A DNA stretch of 64,000 bases, from assembly GCF_029277445.1 (NCBI RefSeq), contig NZ_CP119566.1, positions 124,001-188,000 of the forward strand, in the 5' to 3' direction. Positions 18,511 through 26,781 of the stretch are shown here, one piece after another. The DNA is from Pararhizobium qamdonense (GTDB taxonomy: Bacteria; Pseudomonadota; Alphaproteobacteria; Rhizobiales; Rhizobiaceae). The notes below the pieces were generated by a model. It had not been told where the DNA came from. It worked only from the letters and a program-made list of their open reading frames with translations, and searched no databases. The position numbers were made by a program, and so were the translations under genes. The stretch's first letter is position 1, and each line of letters begins with the position of its first letter.

Positions 18511-19080
18511 ATGGTCAAGGTAATCGCCTCTTCGGTCCGCAAGGGCAACGTTCTCGAAGTGGACGGCAAGCTTTACGCCGTTCTCACCGCCCAGAACTTC
18601 CACCCCGGCAAGGGCACGCCCGTCACCCAGGTTGACATGCGCCGCATTTCCGATGGCGTGAAGGTTTCCGAACGTTGGCGGACCACCGAACAGGTCGAGC
18701 GCGCCTTTGTCGAAGATAGCGAGCATACGTTCCTCTACGAAGATGGCGAAGGCTATCACTTCATGAACCCGCAGACCTACGACCAGGTTGCCGTTTCGCC
18801 CGACGTTATCGGCGACGACAAGGCCTACCTGCAGGAAGGCATGATTGTTCAGCTGAAGATGTTTGAAGGTCTGGCGCTCGCCATGGAACTGCCGACCCGC
18901 ATGACGCTCGAAATCGTCGAGACCGAGCCGGTCGTCAAGGGCCAGACGGCGTCGTCTTCCTACAAGCCGGCGATCCTGTCGAATGGCGTGCGCACGATGG
19001 TTCCGCCGCATATCGGCGTTGGCACTCGCGTCGTCATCCTGACGGAAGACGCATCCTATGTGGAACGCGCCAAGGACTGA
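18511..19080 (+). CDS. efp: Elongation factor P
   Basis: EF-P rescues ribosomes stalled at consecutive prolines. The 189-residue product has the three-domain layout (KOW-like N-terminal domain plus two OB domains). The modification site is Lys34 in the loop HPGKGTP, matching the EpmA/EpmB substrate rather than the arginine of EarP-type EF-P. The ATG at 18511 follows an AGGAAG ribosome site and starts with [12 protein letters not shown], as in other alphaproteobacteria. A strong terminator follows. Confidence 0.97.
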   Translation: MVKVIASSVRKGNVLEVDGKLYAVLTAQNFHPGKGTPVTQVDMRRISDGVKVSERWRTTEQVERAFVEDSEHTFLYEDGEGYHFMNPQTYDQVAVSPDVIGDDKAYLQEGMIVQLKMFEGLALAMELPTRMTLEIVETEPVVKGQTASSSYKPAILSNGVRTMVPPHIGVGTRVVILTEDASYVERAKD

Positions 19081-19100
19081 TCCAGGCCATCCTGGAACGC

Positions 19101-19133
19101 AAACGGGCGCGGATTTCAAAGCCGCGCCCGTTT
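19101..19133 (+). terminator. Terminator after efp
   Basis: AAACGGGCGCGG pairs perfectly with CCGCGCCCGTTT around a nine-base loop, 20 bp after the efp stop. The stem is 12 bp and symmetrical, so it can also end transcription arriving on the opposite strand. Confidence 0.85.
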
Positions 19134-19150
19134 GCGTTTGGTCAAGATTT

Positions 19151-19480
19151 TTAGTGCTTCAGTTCGGGATAGGCGTCGGTCACATCTTCACCGTCGCCAT
19201 GCGTATCGTCATAGCCTTCCAGCGTCACCGACACGCTGTCACCGACGTCCAGCCCGCCTTCGCGGCGCACGGCGATGCGAGAGCCATTGTCGCGAACCAG
19301 TGTCGCCTCGCCGTTGAAACCCTGTTTCAAAAGCCAATCGCGCGGCGCATTGAGACGAATGCGAACCTGACGGCTGTCGTCATCCTCGCGTGCTTCCACA
19401 AGCTCATAGGAAACCGGCTGCGAATTGCCGTTGATTTCCAGCTGGCCTTGGCCACTGCCTTCGGCTGCGAATGTCAGCAT
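19151..19480 (-). CDS. Hypothetical small protein downstream of the GlsB-like gene
   Basis: A 109-residue acidic protein without signal peptide or membrane segment, apparently rich in beta-strand (SGQGQLEINGNSQPVSYELV; ATLVRDNGSRIAVRREGG). I do not recognise a family. It starts 36 bp after the stop of the GlsB-like gene on the same strand, so it probably shares the stress promoter located upstream of that gene. An AGGAGA ribosome site precedes the ATG. Confidence 0.7.
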   Translation of the reverse strand: MLTFAAEGSGQGQLEINGNSQPVSYELVEAREDDDSRQVRIRLNAPRDWLLKQGFNGEATLVRDNGSRIAVRREGGLDVGDSVSVTLEGYDDTHGDGEDVTDAYPELKH

Positions 19481-19516
19481 GATCGTCTCCTTGTTAGAAT
19501 GCGCCGGTTTCAGTTT

Positions 19517-19768
19517 TTACCGTCGTACGGCACGGCCCACCGCAATGAGAATGCATGCGCCGATAAAGCCGATGACCAGATAGGCGAGCCAACCGGTGAA
19601 ACCCATGCCGGCAAAGGCGAGGATTGCATTGAGGACGACGGCGCCGATAATGCCCAAGATGATATTCATGAACAAACCCATATTGGATTTCATGAATTGT
19701 TCTGCCAGCCAGCCGGCAAAGCCACCGATGATGATTGCTGCGATCCAACCTACGCCGTTTACGTCCAT
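19517..19768 (-). CDS. GlsB/YeaQ/YmgE-family stress membrane protein
   Basis: An 83-residue integral membrane protein with three hydrophobic segments and the Gly-rich family pattern (GWIAAIIIGGFAGWLAEQF, then NIILGIIGAVVLNAI and LAYLVIGFIGACILIAVG). Members are induced by stress in many bacteria (transglycosylase-associated protein family), with no known enzymatic activity. ATG 19768 (MDVNGVGW) with GAGGGAAAA upstream is the natural start; the frame is open further upstream without conserved sequence. A GGAAC-N16-CGTT promoter lies 45 bp upstream, matching the rhizobial general stress sigma factor. Confidence 0.9.
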   Translation of the reverse strand: MDVNGVGWIAAIIIGGFAGWLAEQFMKSNMGLFMNIILGIIGAVVLNAILAFAGMGFTGWLAYLVIGFIGACILIAVGRAVRR

Positions 19769-19812
19769 GGTATTTTTCCCTCGTTTAACACACAGTTTCT
19801 GCTGCAACCTGT

Positions 19813-19837
19813 AACGGGCTGGCGGGCAATATGTTCC
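19813..19837 (-). promoter_or_regulatory. EcfG-type general stress promoter for the GlsB-like gene
   Basis: Read on the minus strand, GGAAC (19837-19833) is followed by 16 bp and CGTT (19816-19813). This is the consensus known for the alphaproteobacterial general stress sigma factor EcfG. It lies 45 bp upstream of the start codon of a stress-type membrane protein gene, the expected place and the expected kind of target. Confidence 0.7.
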
Positions 19838-19963
19838 AAGGGCTCCATAAGCATGATCAAATACCCTTATATTAACCGCCACAAATATGAATTTGCCGCA
19901 ACCGCCGGCGTTCGGTAGAGCCAGTCAGGGGCGTGAGCGGCATTGCCTGTGGGAGGACGAGCC

Positions 19964-20872
19964 TTGGATCAGCGGACAAAAACACCAGTCCATGGCAGCG
20001 AAGGTGTCATTGCACCTGTCAACACGCTGCCCGCTGGCGGCACCGCAGCAGCACTCACCGGCGGCCTGATGTGTCTTTTGTCGATGTCGAGCGTCCAGTT
20101 CGGCTCGGCACTGTCGGCACCGTCGATCGCCGCCTATGGGCCGTTCGGCACCACCTGGTTGCGCCTGGCCTGGGCTGCGGTTTTGCTGGCCTTGATCGTT
20201 CGCCCGCCGGTCCTTCGTTATTCGCGGGCGCAGTGGCAGATGGCGGGAATGCTGGGCGCCTGCATGGCCGGTATGACGCTGTGCTTTTTCACCGCCATCG
20301 AACGTATTCCGCTCGGTCTCGCCGTTGCCATCGATTTCCTTGGTCCGCTCGCGGTTGCCACTTTTGCCTTCGGGCTTGGCTGGCGGCTTGTCTGGCCGCT
20401 GATCGCCGGGGCCGGCGTGCTGCTTCTGGCGCATGATGGAAATGGCTGGATCGGCGATACGACCGGCATACTCTTCGCCTTTGGGGCTGCCACCGGCTGG
20501 GGGCTTTACATCATCCTGATGAAGAAGGCCGGAGACGCGTTTGAAGGCCTGCAGGGGCTCTCCATGTCGCTGATCGTTGCAGCCATCGTCGCCACGCCGT
20601 TCGGGCTCATCGACCTGCCACGCATGACGACGGAAGGTGTCATCACCATCGCCGGGCTTGCGCTTCTCGTGCCGCTGATCCCCTATGCGCTTGAAATGAT
20701 CGCGCTGCGCCGGATGAGCACCTCATCCTTCGGCATCCTGATGAGCCTTGAACCGGCGCTCGGCGCGCTTGCGGGATTTCTGGTGCTCAGCCAGCCGATG
20801 ACCGCTTTGCAGATCGGCGGCACCGTTCTCGTCGTTGCCGCCAGCGCCGGAGCCACCGCCACAGGCCGCTGA
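19964..20872 (+). CDS. EamA-family (RhtA-like) drug/metabolite transporter
   Basis: An inner-membrane protein of about 302 residues with ten hydrophobic segments in two EamA repeats. Known relatives such as RhtA export threonine or homoserine; the substrate here is not shown by sequence. I place the start at TTG 19964 because GGGAGGACGA lies at the right distance and no ATG is available before the first membrane segment. A C-terminal repeat (SSFGILMSLEPALGALAGF) is characteristic of the family. Confidence 0.85.
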   Translation: MDQRTKTPVHGSEGVIAPVNTLPAGGTAAALTGGLMCLLSMSSVQFGSALSAPSIAAYGPFGTTWLRLAWAAVLLALIVRPPVLRYSRAQWQMAGMLGACMAGMTLCFFTAIERIPLGLAVAIDFLGPLAVATFAFGLGWRLVWPLIAGAGVLLLAHDGNGWIGDTTGILFAFGAATGWGLYIILMKKAGDAFEGLQGLSMSLIVAAIVATPFGLIDLPRMTTEGVITIAGLALLVPLIPYALEMIALRRMSTSSFGILMSLEPALGALAGFLVLSQPMTALQIGGTVLVVAASAGATATGR

Positions 20873-20956
20873 CAGGCCAGAATTAATGGCGCGCTTTTTA
20901 CAAGCCGGGTGATAGAGTGCTGCTTTGCAAGCGTCGCTTTTTCCATCGAGGTGTGC

Positions 20957-22198
20957 ATGTTTCCACTATCGCATATGATGAAAGCATTCATTCGCAAGGG
21001 CCAGCTGACCGTTATCGACGCCGATGGCAAACCACATGTTTTCAAGGGGGAGCCGGGCCCGGACGTGACGATGCGGCTGACCGATCGCAAGCTCTACCGC
21101 AGCCTCGTCTTCAATTCCGAACTGGCCGCCGGCGAGGCCTATATGGACGGCACGCTGCGCTTCGAAGACGGTTCGACTCTGCGCGATTTCCTGACGCTGT
21201 TTTCGATCAACCGGCTGTCGCTCGGCTCCTATCCTATCCAGAAGGCTTTGTGCGCCATCAAGATGCGCTTCCGCAAGCGCCAGCAATCCAACGTCAAGGG
21301 CGAGGCCCAGCGCAACGTCGCCCATCACTACGATCTCGGCAACGAATTCTACAAGCTCTTCCTCGACGAGCACATGCTCTATTCCTGCGCCTATTTCCGC
21401 GAGCCGGACGAGACGCTGGAACAGGCGCAGCGCAACAAGCTGCGGCTGCTGGCCGCAAAACTCTGCCTGCGGCCCGGCATGAAGGTGCTGGATATCGGCT
21501 GCGGCTGGGGGGATCTGGCGCTCTATCTCGCCCAGCTCGAAAATGTCGAGGTGCTGGGTGTCACGCTCTCCAGGGAACAGCAGGCGCTGGCGACGCAGCG
21601 CGCCAAGGATGCGGGCCTTGAAGGCCGTGTCCGTTTCGAGCTGCGCGATTACCGCGAGGTCAATGAGACCTTCGACCGCATCGTCTCAGTCGGCATGTTC
21701 GAGCATGTCGGCGTCAGCCATTACGACGAATATTTCAAGAAGCTGAATGCACTGATGCCCGACGATGGCATCGCGGTGCTGCATTCCATCGGCCATATGA
21801 GCCCGCCCGGCATGGCCAGCGCCTGGCTGCGCAAATATATCTTCCCCGGCGCCTATTCGCCCGCTCTGTCCGAAGTGTTCGAAGTGGTGGAGCGCAACAG
21901 CCTGTGGGTCAGCGATCTGGAATTCCTGCGCGTTCACTATGCAACAACGCTCAAGCACTGGGTCGAGCGCTTCGACAAGAACCGCGACAAGGTGGTTGAA
22001 CTCTATGACGAGCGCTTTGCCCGCATGTGGGAATTCTATCTGGTGAGCTGCGAAATGATGTTCCGCACCGGCAGCCAGCTGGTTTTTCACATGCAGCTGT
22101 CGCGGAGCCGCGATGCCGCACCGATCGTACGCGATTACATTACCGACCGGCAAAAGGCCTATATCGTGCGCGAGCAGACGCTGAACATCACTCTCTAA
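20957..22198 (+). CDS. cfa: Cyclopropane-fatty-acyl-phospholipid synthase
   Basis: A SAM-dependent methyltransferase of 413 residues that adds a methylene bridge to unsaturated phospholipid acyl chains, usually in stationary phase or acid stress. The SAM-binding motif VLDIGCGWGDLALYLA is near residue 180. The family hallmark YSCAYFREPDETLEQAQ lies just before it, and the bicarbonate-binding region MFEHVG follows. The ATG at 20957 is preceded by GAGGTG; ATGs at 20975 and 20978 lack a ribosome site. It follows the transporter gene on the same strand after 84 bp. Confidence 0.93.
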   Translation: MFPLSHMMKAFIRKGQLTVIDADGKPHVFKGEPGPDVTMRLTDRKLYRSLVFNSELAAGEAYMDGTLRFEDGSTLRDFLTLFSINRLSLGSYPIQKALCAIKMRFRKRQQSNVKGEAQRNVAHHYDLGNEFYKLFLDEHMLYSCAYFREPDETLEQAQRNKLRLLAAKLCLRPGMKVLDIGCGWGDLALYLAQLENVEVLGVTLSREQQALATQRAKDAGLEGRVRFELRDYREVNETFDRIVSVGMFEHVGVSHYDEYFKKLNALMPDDGIAVLHSIGHMSPPGMASAWLRKYIFPGAYSPALSEVFEVVERNSLWVSDLEFLRVHYATTLKHWVERFDKNRDKVVELYDERFARMWEFYLVSCEMMFRTGSQLVFHMQLSRSRDAAPIVRDYITDRQKAYIVREQTLNITL

Positions 22199-22302
22199 GC
22201 GGCTGGCCGCCGTGCCATTCTTATCCTTCTGTTCCCAGGGGAATTTTATCCTGCAGCCTAACTCGGCGCCGGGACTTGACCTTCACATGACGCAGCCCTA
22301 AA

Positions 22303-22319
22303 TTTAGAATTATTCTAAA
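22303..22319 (+). promoter_or_regulatory. Irr box (iron control element) upstream of mbfA
   Basis: TTTAGAATTATTCTAAA is a perfect 7-3-7 inverted repeat ending 16 bp before the mbfA start codon. It equals the TTTAGAA-N3-TTCTAAA element recognised by Irr, the haem-responsive iron regulator of rhizobia. At this position Irr would block transcription under iron limitation, as is known for mbfA in Agrobacterium and Bradyrhizobium. Confidence 0.88.
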
Positions 22320-22335
22320 CTAGGTTGTTTACATC

Positions 22336-23319
22336 ATGTTTTCCCGCCTGCTGCCGCGCTCCAAGCGCACATTGTCCTCGCTGTCCGAACAGGAGGTTCT
22401 GGCCCTCGCCATTTCCTCTGAAGAGGACGATGCCCGCATCTACTTTGCCTATGCCGATGCGCTGAGGGACAAATATCCGGATTCCGCCAAGGTTTTCGAT
22501 GATATGGGCGAGGTGGAAAACACCCACAAGACCATGCTGATCGACATGCATCGCCGCCGTTTCGGGGAGCGGATTCCGCTGATCCGGCGCGAGCATGTCA
22601 GCGGCTTTCTCACCCGCAAACCCGACTGGCTGCGCCACAACCAATCGCTTGATGCCATGCGCGGCGAGGCCGAAGCGATGGAAACGCAGGCCTATAATTT
22701 CTATGTCGAGGCGGCGAAGAACACGTCCGACGCGGCAACCCGGCAATTGCTGGGAGACCTCGCTCTTGCCGAACAGGGCCATGAAGACATTGCCCGCATG
22801 CTGACGGACAAGCATGTGCCGGAGAGCGCGCGCAAGACCGAGGATGAAACCGCCCATCGCCAGTTCCTGTTGACCTATGTGCAGCCGGGTCTTGCCGGGC
22901 TGATGGACGGCTCGGTCTCCACGCTCGCGCCGATCTTTGCCGCCGCCTTTGCCACGCAGGACACTTGGCAGACGTTCCTGGTCGGCCTGTCCGCCTCGGT
23001 CGGTGCGGGCATATCCATGGGCTTTACCGAAGCCGCCCATGACGACGGCAAGCTCTCGGGCCGGGGTTCGCCGCTCAAGCGCGGCCTTGCCTGTGGCATC
23101 ATGACGACGCTCGGCGGCCTTGGCCATGCCCTGCCCTATCTCATCCCGCATTTCTGGACGGCGACCATCACCGCCGCCGTCATCGTCTTCTTCGAACTCT
23201 GGGTCATCGCCTTCATCCAGAACAAATATATGGAAACGCCGTTTTTACGCGCGGCATTCCAGGTGGTGCTGGGCGGCGGACTGGTGCTGGCGGCAGGTAT
23301 CCTGATCGGCAATGCATGA
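22336..23319 (+). CDS. mbfA: Membrane-bound ferritin MbfA (iron exporter)
   Basis: A 327-residue fusion of an N-terminal ferritin/rubrerythrin-like di-iron domain (about residues 15-160, with EEDDARIYFAYA, EVENTHKTML, EAMETQAYNFYVEAA and AEQGHEDIARML) and a C-terminal VIT1/CCC1-like membrane domain with several helices (VQPGLAGLMDGSVSTLAP, ending VLAAGILIGNA). In rhizobia MbfA exports iron and protects against iron and peroxide stress. The perfect Irr box in front of the gene supports the same role. Confidence 0.95.
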   Translation: MFSRLLPRSKRTLSSLSEQEVLALAISSEEDDARIYFAYADALRDKYPDSAKVFDDMGEVENTHKTMLIDMHRRRFGERIPLIRREHVSGFLTRKPDWLRHNQSLDAMRGEAEAMETQAYNFYVEAAKNTSDAATRQLLGDLALAEQGHEDIARMLTDKHVPESARKTEDETAHRQFLLTYVQPGLAGLMDGSVSTLAPIFAAAFATQDTWQTFLVGLSASVGAGISMGFTEAAHDDGKLSGRGSPLKRGLACGIMTTLGGLGHALPYLIPHFWTATITAAVIVFFELWVIAFIQNKYMETPFLRAAFQVVLGGGLVLAAGILIGNA

Positions 23320-23460
23320 GCGGGCGCTTTGCCATTGAGGATTTTCCTGCTAAAGCCGATCGGGCGTGAGCACCGTCTCATCAATCGAAAAAAGGAGTAC
23401 GGGTCTGACGCGGCACCGCCCGCCTTGGCCCCGGAATTCTCCCAAATCTGAGGTGAAGCG

Positions 23461-23853
23461 ATGGATGACATCGCCGATCACGGCATTCGCTTCGGGCGAA
23501 TTGCCGCCATGCTCCCGGTCAAGGACATGGGCAAGGCCCACGACTTCTATGTCAATGTCTTCGGCTTCCGGAAAACCTTCGAAAACGGCAATCCAGTCGG
23601 CTTCATGATCCTTGCACGGGATCAGGCCGAACTGCACCTAACCCTGCAGCCGGGTCACAAGGCTGCAGCCTTCAATGTGGCCCATATGATGGTGGGTGAT
23701 GTCGATGCCCTGCATGCAATTTGCCAAGGCCAGGGGCTACGCATCATCAAAAGCCTGCAGGACAAGGATTACGGCCTTCGGGCCTTCGTCTTTGAGGATC
23801 CCGATGGCAACCGGATCGACGTCGGCCAGGTCCTGCCGGTGAAGACAGCCTGA
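23461..23853 (+). CDS. VOC-superfamily (glyoxalase/bleomycin-resistance-like) protein
   Basis: A 130-residue single-domain vicinal oxygen chelate protein. It has two beta-alpha-beta-beta-beta modules: AAMLPVKDMGKAHDFYVNVF at the start and ALHAICQGQGLRI followed by FEDPDGNRIDVGQ at the end. The FEDPDGN motif near the C-terminus supplies a typical metal-ligand region. The substrate is unknown. GAGGTGAAG precedes the ATG, and a good terminator follows. It is a separate unit from mbfA (141 bp gap). Confidence 0.85.
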   Translation: MDDIADHGIRFGRIAAMLPVKDMGKAHDFYVNVFGFRKTFENGNPVGFMILARDQAELHLTLQPGHKAAAFNVAHMMVGDVDALHAICQGQGLRIIKSLQDKDYGLRAFVFEDPDGNRIDVGQVLPVKTA

Positions 23854-23863
23854 TCAAATAAAG

Positions 23864-23895
23864 AAGGGTGCGGCCGGATCCGGTCGCGCCCTTTT
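23864..23895 (+). terminator. Terminator after the VOC gene
   Basis: AAGGGTGCGGCCGG pairs with CCGGTCGCGCCCTT, with GATC-like centre and a short T run. It lies between the VOC gene and the convergent protease-like gene. Confidence 0.8.
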
Positions 23896-23917
23896 CAAAT
23901 TCAGAATTTCGTGGCTG

Positions 23918-24538
23918 TCAGTTTCCGACCGAGCCGACCAGGACTTCCGCACCGTTTTCGATCGTCACCCAGCGGCCCGTGTTGAACGATGCCTGCCGCT
24001 TGAGGAAACGGTAGGGTGTCTTGCTCCAAATCTTCACGTCATTGTCGAGATTGTCGAGGATGAAGTCGCCCTGTGCGGTGCGGACGGTGAGAACGGCATG
24101 GCCTTCGCCATCCGGCTTGCGCACGACGGTGATCAACAGGTCGGCCGGAGAAAAACCTTTTTCCAGCAGGCGCTTGCGCTTCAAGAGAACATAGTCCTCA
24201 CAATCGCCGGCACCATCCGGATAGGCCCAGACCTCATCCTTGCCGTAAAGGTCCATGTCGGTCATCGGGGTGACTTCATTGTTCACGGCGAGATTGACCT
24301 GGCGGATGACCGACCAGCCGAAATCGGTGACGCGCGGGGCGACCGTCGATTTGGTCTTGATCTCGCATTCCGGACGGTGGGACTGGCAGAACTCGTAATG
24401 GCCGATCGGCTGCGAGGTGATGGCGCCCGTCTGCATCGACAGGGCGGTTGCCGACGGCGCCGGGATTGCGGCGCCTGCTGAAACGAAAACTGCCGCGAAT
24501 GCCACGACCATTTTCCGGATGCCCATCAACTGCGCCAT
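23918..24538 (-). CDS. Exported transglutaminase-like cysteine protease (BTLCP family)
   Basis: A 206-residue member of the bacterial transglutaminase-like cysteine proteinase family (PF06035 type). It has an N-terminal export signal (MVVAFAAVFVSAGAAIPAPS) and a catalytic triad: Cys in GAGDCEDYV, His in GEGHAVLTV and Asp in FILDNLD. Some family members act with c-di-GMP receptors and cleave large adhesins (LapG), but no lapD-like gene is nearby. I chose ATG 24538 because GGGGA lies upstream; an ATG at 24574 would add 12 residues. Confidence 0.85.
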   Translation of the reverse strand: MAQLMGIRKMVVAFAAVFVSAGAAIPAPSATALSMQTGAITSQPIGHYEFCQSHRPECEIKTKSTVAPRVTDFGWSVIRQVNLAVNNEVTPMTDMDLYGKDEVWAYPDGAGDCEDYVLLKRKRLLEKGFSPADLLITVVRKPDGEGHAVLTVRTAQGDFILDNLDNDVKIWSKTPYRFLKRQASFNTGRWVTIENGAEVLVGSVGN

Positions 24539-24763
24539 GCAAGTCCCCTGTGGCGCGGTTTTCTTCAAAACCATGTCTGAAGAATCCCCGCGAAGCTTGA
24601 AAACCGTGGTCAGCTTTCGCGGAGATACCCCGCCGCGCGCCGCTCTAATCGTTAACAAAGAGTTAACAGCGCGGCCGAAACGAAGTCAATCTGCAGATTT
24701 GGGGATCGCCGGATATGGTTAAAATGCCCGGCAACCCCTTTGGTACAAGGGGTGTTGCGGTTT

Positions 24764-25567
24764 TCAGCCCGCCGCCATAGCGTCCACGGCGGCCAAAATC
24801 CGTGCGATATCCTCCGGCCGCGACAGCCGATGATCCCCATCGCGGATGAGCGTCATGACCACATCGTCCGATGGCAGATGCTCCATCAGCTTCAGGGCGT
24901 GCGCATAGGGCACATCGGGATCCTGCATGCCCTGCAGGATATGCACCGGGCAGCCGGTTTCGATAATGCCGGTCAGCACCCGGTTCTGCCGCCCGTCCTC
25001 AATCAGCCGCGCGGTGAAGATGTTCGGATCCGGGCCATAGGGTGTGGGCTCTTCGAAATAGCCGCGCTCGGACAGCGAGGCGCGTTCGGCATCCGAAAGA
25101 TTGGGCTCGATGAGGTCGCTGGTAAAATCCGGGGCCGGCGCGATCAGAACGAGACCGGCGACTTTCTCGCCCTGCCCGCGGGCGCGCAACTCGGCAATCA
25201 GCCGGAGCGCCACCCAGCACCCCATCGACGAGCCGACCAGAACCATGCGTTCCGGTGCGGCATGATCGATGACGGCCAGACTTTCCTCCAGCCACCTCGA
25301 AATCGTGCCGTCGGTAAAGGCACCGCCGGAAGCGCCATGGCCGGAATAATCAAAGCGGATGCAGGCGGAGCCGGCAGCCGCCGCGTGACGCTCAAGCTCC
25401 ACCGCCTTGGTGCCGGTCATGTCCGAACGATAACCGCCGAGCCAGACCAGGGTGGGCAGGCTGTTTCCGCTTTTTGCCTTGAGGACGCGCATGGCAATGC
25501 GGCGCGATTCGGGGCCGTGACCGACCTCGAGCATGTCCGGATCCGTATTCGACAGTGGCAATGACAT
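24764..25567 (-). CDS. Alpha/beta hydrolase
   Basis: A 267-residue serine hydrolase. The nucleophile elbow is GSSMG (Ser near residue 113), the acid is probably Asp in QDPDVPYAH and the base His in DGDHRLSRP. An oxyanion-hole region lies at WLGGYRSDM. The overall pattern resembles ABHD10/palmitoyl-thioesterase-like proteins, but the substrate cannot be assigned. It precedes infC divergently, separated by 217 bp. Confidence 0.85.
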   Translation of the reverse strand: MSLPLSNTDPDMLEVGHGPESRRIAMRVLKAKSGNSLPTLVWLGGYRSDMTGTKAVELERHAAAAGSACIRFDYSGHGASGGAFTDGTISRWLEESLAVIDHAAPERMVLVGSSMGCWVALRLIAELRARGQGEKVAGLVLIAPAPDFTSDLIEPNLSDAERASLSERGYFEEPTPYGPDPNIFTARLIEDGRQNRVLTGIIETGCPVHILQGMQDPDVPYAHALKLMEHLPSDDVVMTLIRDGDHRLSRPEDIARILAAVDAMAAG

Positions 25568-25769
25568 GCTGTTTTCCTTGTTTTAAAGCGCTTCCCGCCG
25601 ATTTTCTTTCTAAAACAGATTCTTCGAATGCCTGACAGGTGGTGATTTTCGTGAAGACCTGTGTTATTGACTTTTCCGCAGCAATTTACACATGAAGACC
25701 AAGCGGCAGTTGGACGGCATTTTTGCCGGGACAAAGCGCTATTATCCGACATTGCATTCGTAACAGCTC

Positions 25770-25787
25770 GAGGAGAGTACGACCATT
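25770..25787 (+). promoter_or_regulatory. Ribosome site and ATT start codon of infC
   Basis: GAGGAGAG ends 7 bp before ATT at 25785. A TAA at 25761 closes the frame upstream, so no ATG, GTG or TTG lies between that stop and residue 47. ATT initiation is the known device for autoregulation of IF3 in Escherichia coli, because IF3 discriminates against non-standard start codons. Confidence 0.85.
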
Positions 25788-26321
25788 CGCAGACCGTTCA
25801 AAACGGACGCCCCAGTCAAAGACGGGCCCCGCTCTAACAAGGAAATCCGGTCCCTCCGGGTTCAGCTCATCGACGCCGAAGGTGTAAACCACGGTAGTGT
25901 TCCCACAGATCAGGCGCTCCGCATGGCGGAAGAACTGGGTCTCGACCTCGTCGAGATCTCGCCGAACGCGGAGCCGCCGGTGTGCAAGATCCTTGATCTG
26001 GGCAAACTGAAATACGCGACGCAGAAGAAAGCCGCCGAAGCGCGCAAGAAGCAGAAGATCATCGAGATCAAAGAGATCAAGATGCGTCCGAACATTGATA
26101 CGCATGACTATGACGTCAAGATGCGCGCGATGAACCGCTTCTTCGAAGAGGGCGACAAGGTCAAAGTGACCCTGAAATTCCGCGGCCGCGAAATGGCACA
26201 CCAGGAACTGGGCATGAAACTGCTCCTCCAGGTGAAGGAAGACACCACGGCGATCGCCAAGGTCGAAGCCGAGCCGAAGCTGGAAGGCCGTCAGATGATG
26301 ATGGTTCTGGCTCCAAGGTAA
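25785..26321 (+). CDS. infC: Translation initiation factor IF-3
   Basis: IF3 keeps ribosomal subunits apart and proofreads the initiator tRNA and start codon. From the ATT start the product has 178 residues, the normal length. The N-terminal domain has the signature [20 protein letters not shown] (first Met read at ATT) and [19 protein letters not shown]. The C-terminal domain has [17 protein letters not shown] and [13 protein letters not shown]. An ATG at 25923 would remove a quarter of the protein and is not the start. A terminator follows, then rpmI and rplT in the classical order. Confidence 0.97.
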   Translation: MRRPFKTDAPVKDGPRSNKEIRSLRVQLIDAEGVNHGSVPTDQALRMAEELGLDLVEISPNAEPPVCKILDLGKLKYATQKKAAEARKKQKIIEIKEIKMRPNIDTHDYDVKMRAMNRFFEEGDKVKVTLKFRGREMAHQELGMKLLLQVKEDTTAIAKVEAEPKLEGRQMMMVLAPR

Positions 26322-26347
26322 CCGCCCCTCCAGGGCCGCACCTGATG

Positions 26348-26372
26348 AAAGCCGCCGCAATGGCGGCTTTTT
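26348..26372 (+). terminator. Terminator after infC
   Basis: AAAGCCGCC pairs with GGCGGCTTT around GCAAT, followed by TTT. It separates infC from rpmI, implying that rpmI-rplT has its own promoter or depends on readthrough. Confidence 0.85.
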
Positions 26373-26538
26373 CATTGACGGCGGGCAACGGGAATTATCC
26401 TAAGTCCCATTGCACTTTGCGGGCGCTTCGGTTACAAGCCCCCGTCCGAACGGTCCGGCAGGGCATGCCGTGGCCGTTCTTTACGCTGGAGACGACCTCG
26501 TCAGTCGATCTCAAAACCAAGAAGAATGGAGTAGCAAA

Positions 26539-26742
26539 ATGCCCAAGATGAAGACGAAATCCTCGGCCAAGAAGCGGTTCAAGATCACCGCGACCGGCAA
26601 GGTGATGGCAGCTGCCGCAGGCAAGCGCCATGGCATGATCAAGCGGTCCAACAAGTTCATTCGCGATGCACGCGGCACGATGGTGCTTGCAGAGCCTGAT
26701 GGCAAGAAGGTCATCAAGAACTACCTGCCCAACGGTCTCTAA
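26539..26742 (+). CDS. rpmI: 50S ribosomal protein L35
   Basis: A 67-residue basic protein with the L35 pattern [20 protein letters not shown] at the start and [16 protein letters not shown] in the second half. It starts at ATG 26539 and is followed 39 bp later by rplT. GGAG is present 8 bp upstream (GAATGGAGTAGC). The infC-rpmI-rplT order is conserved in bacteria. Confidence 0.97.
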   Translation: MPKMKTKSSAKKRFKITATGKVMAAAAGKRHGMIKRSNKFIRDARGTMVLAEPDGKKVIKNYLPNGL

Positions 26743-26781
26743 GACGTCTGGCACTTTTGGATTTTTTAAGGAGATCATGAC

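Noticed and set aside
25923..26321. infC starting at ATG 25923
   Set aside because: This would delete 46 conserved N-terminal residues; the ATT at 25785 with GAGGAGAG restores full length.
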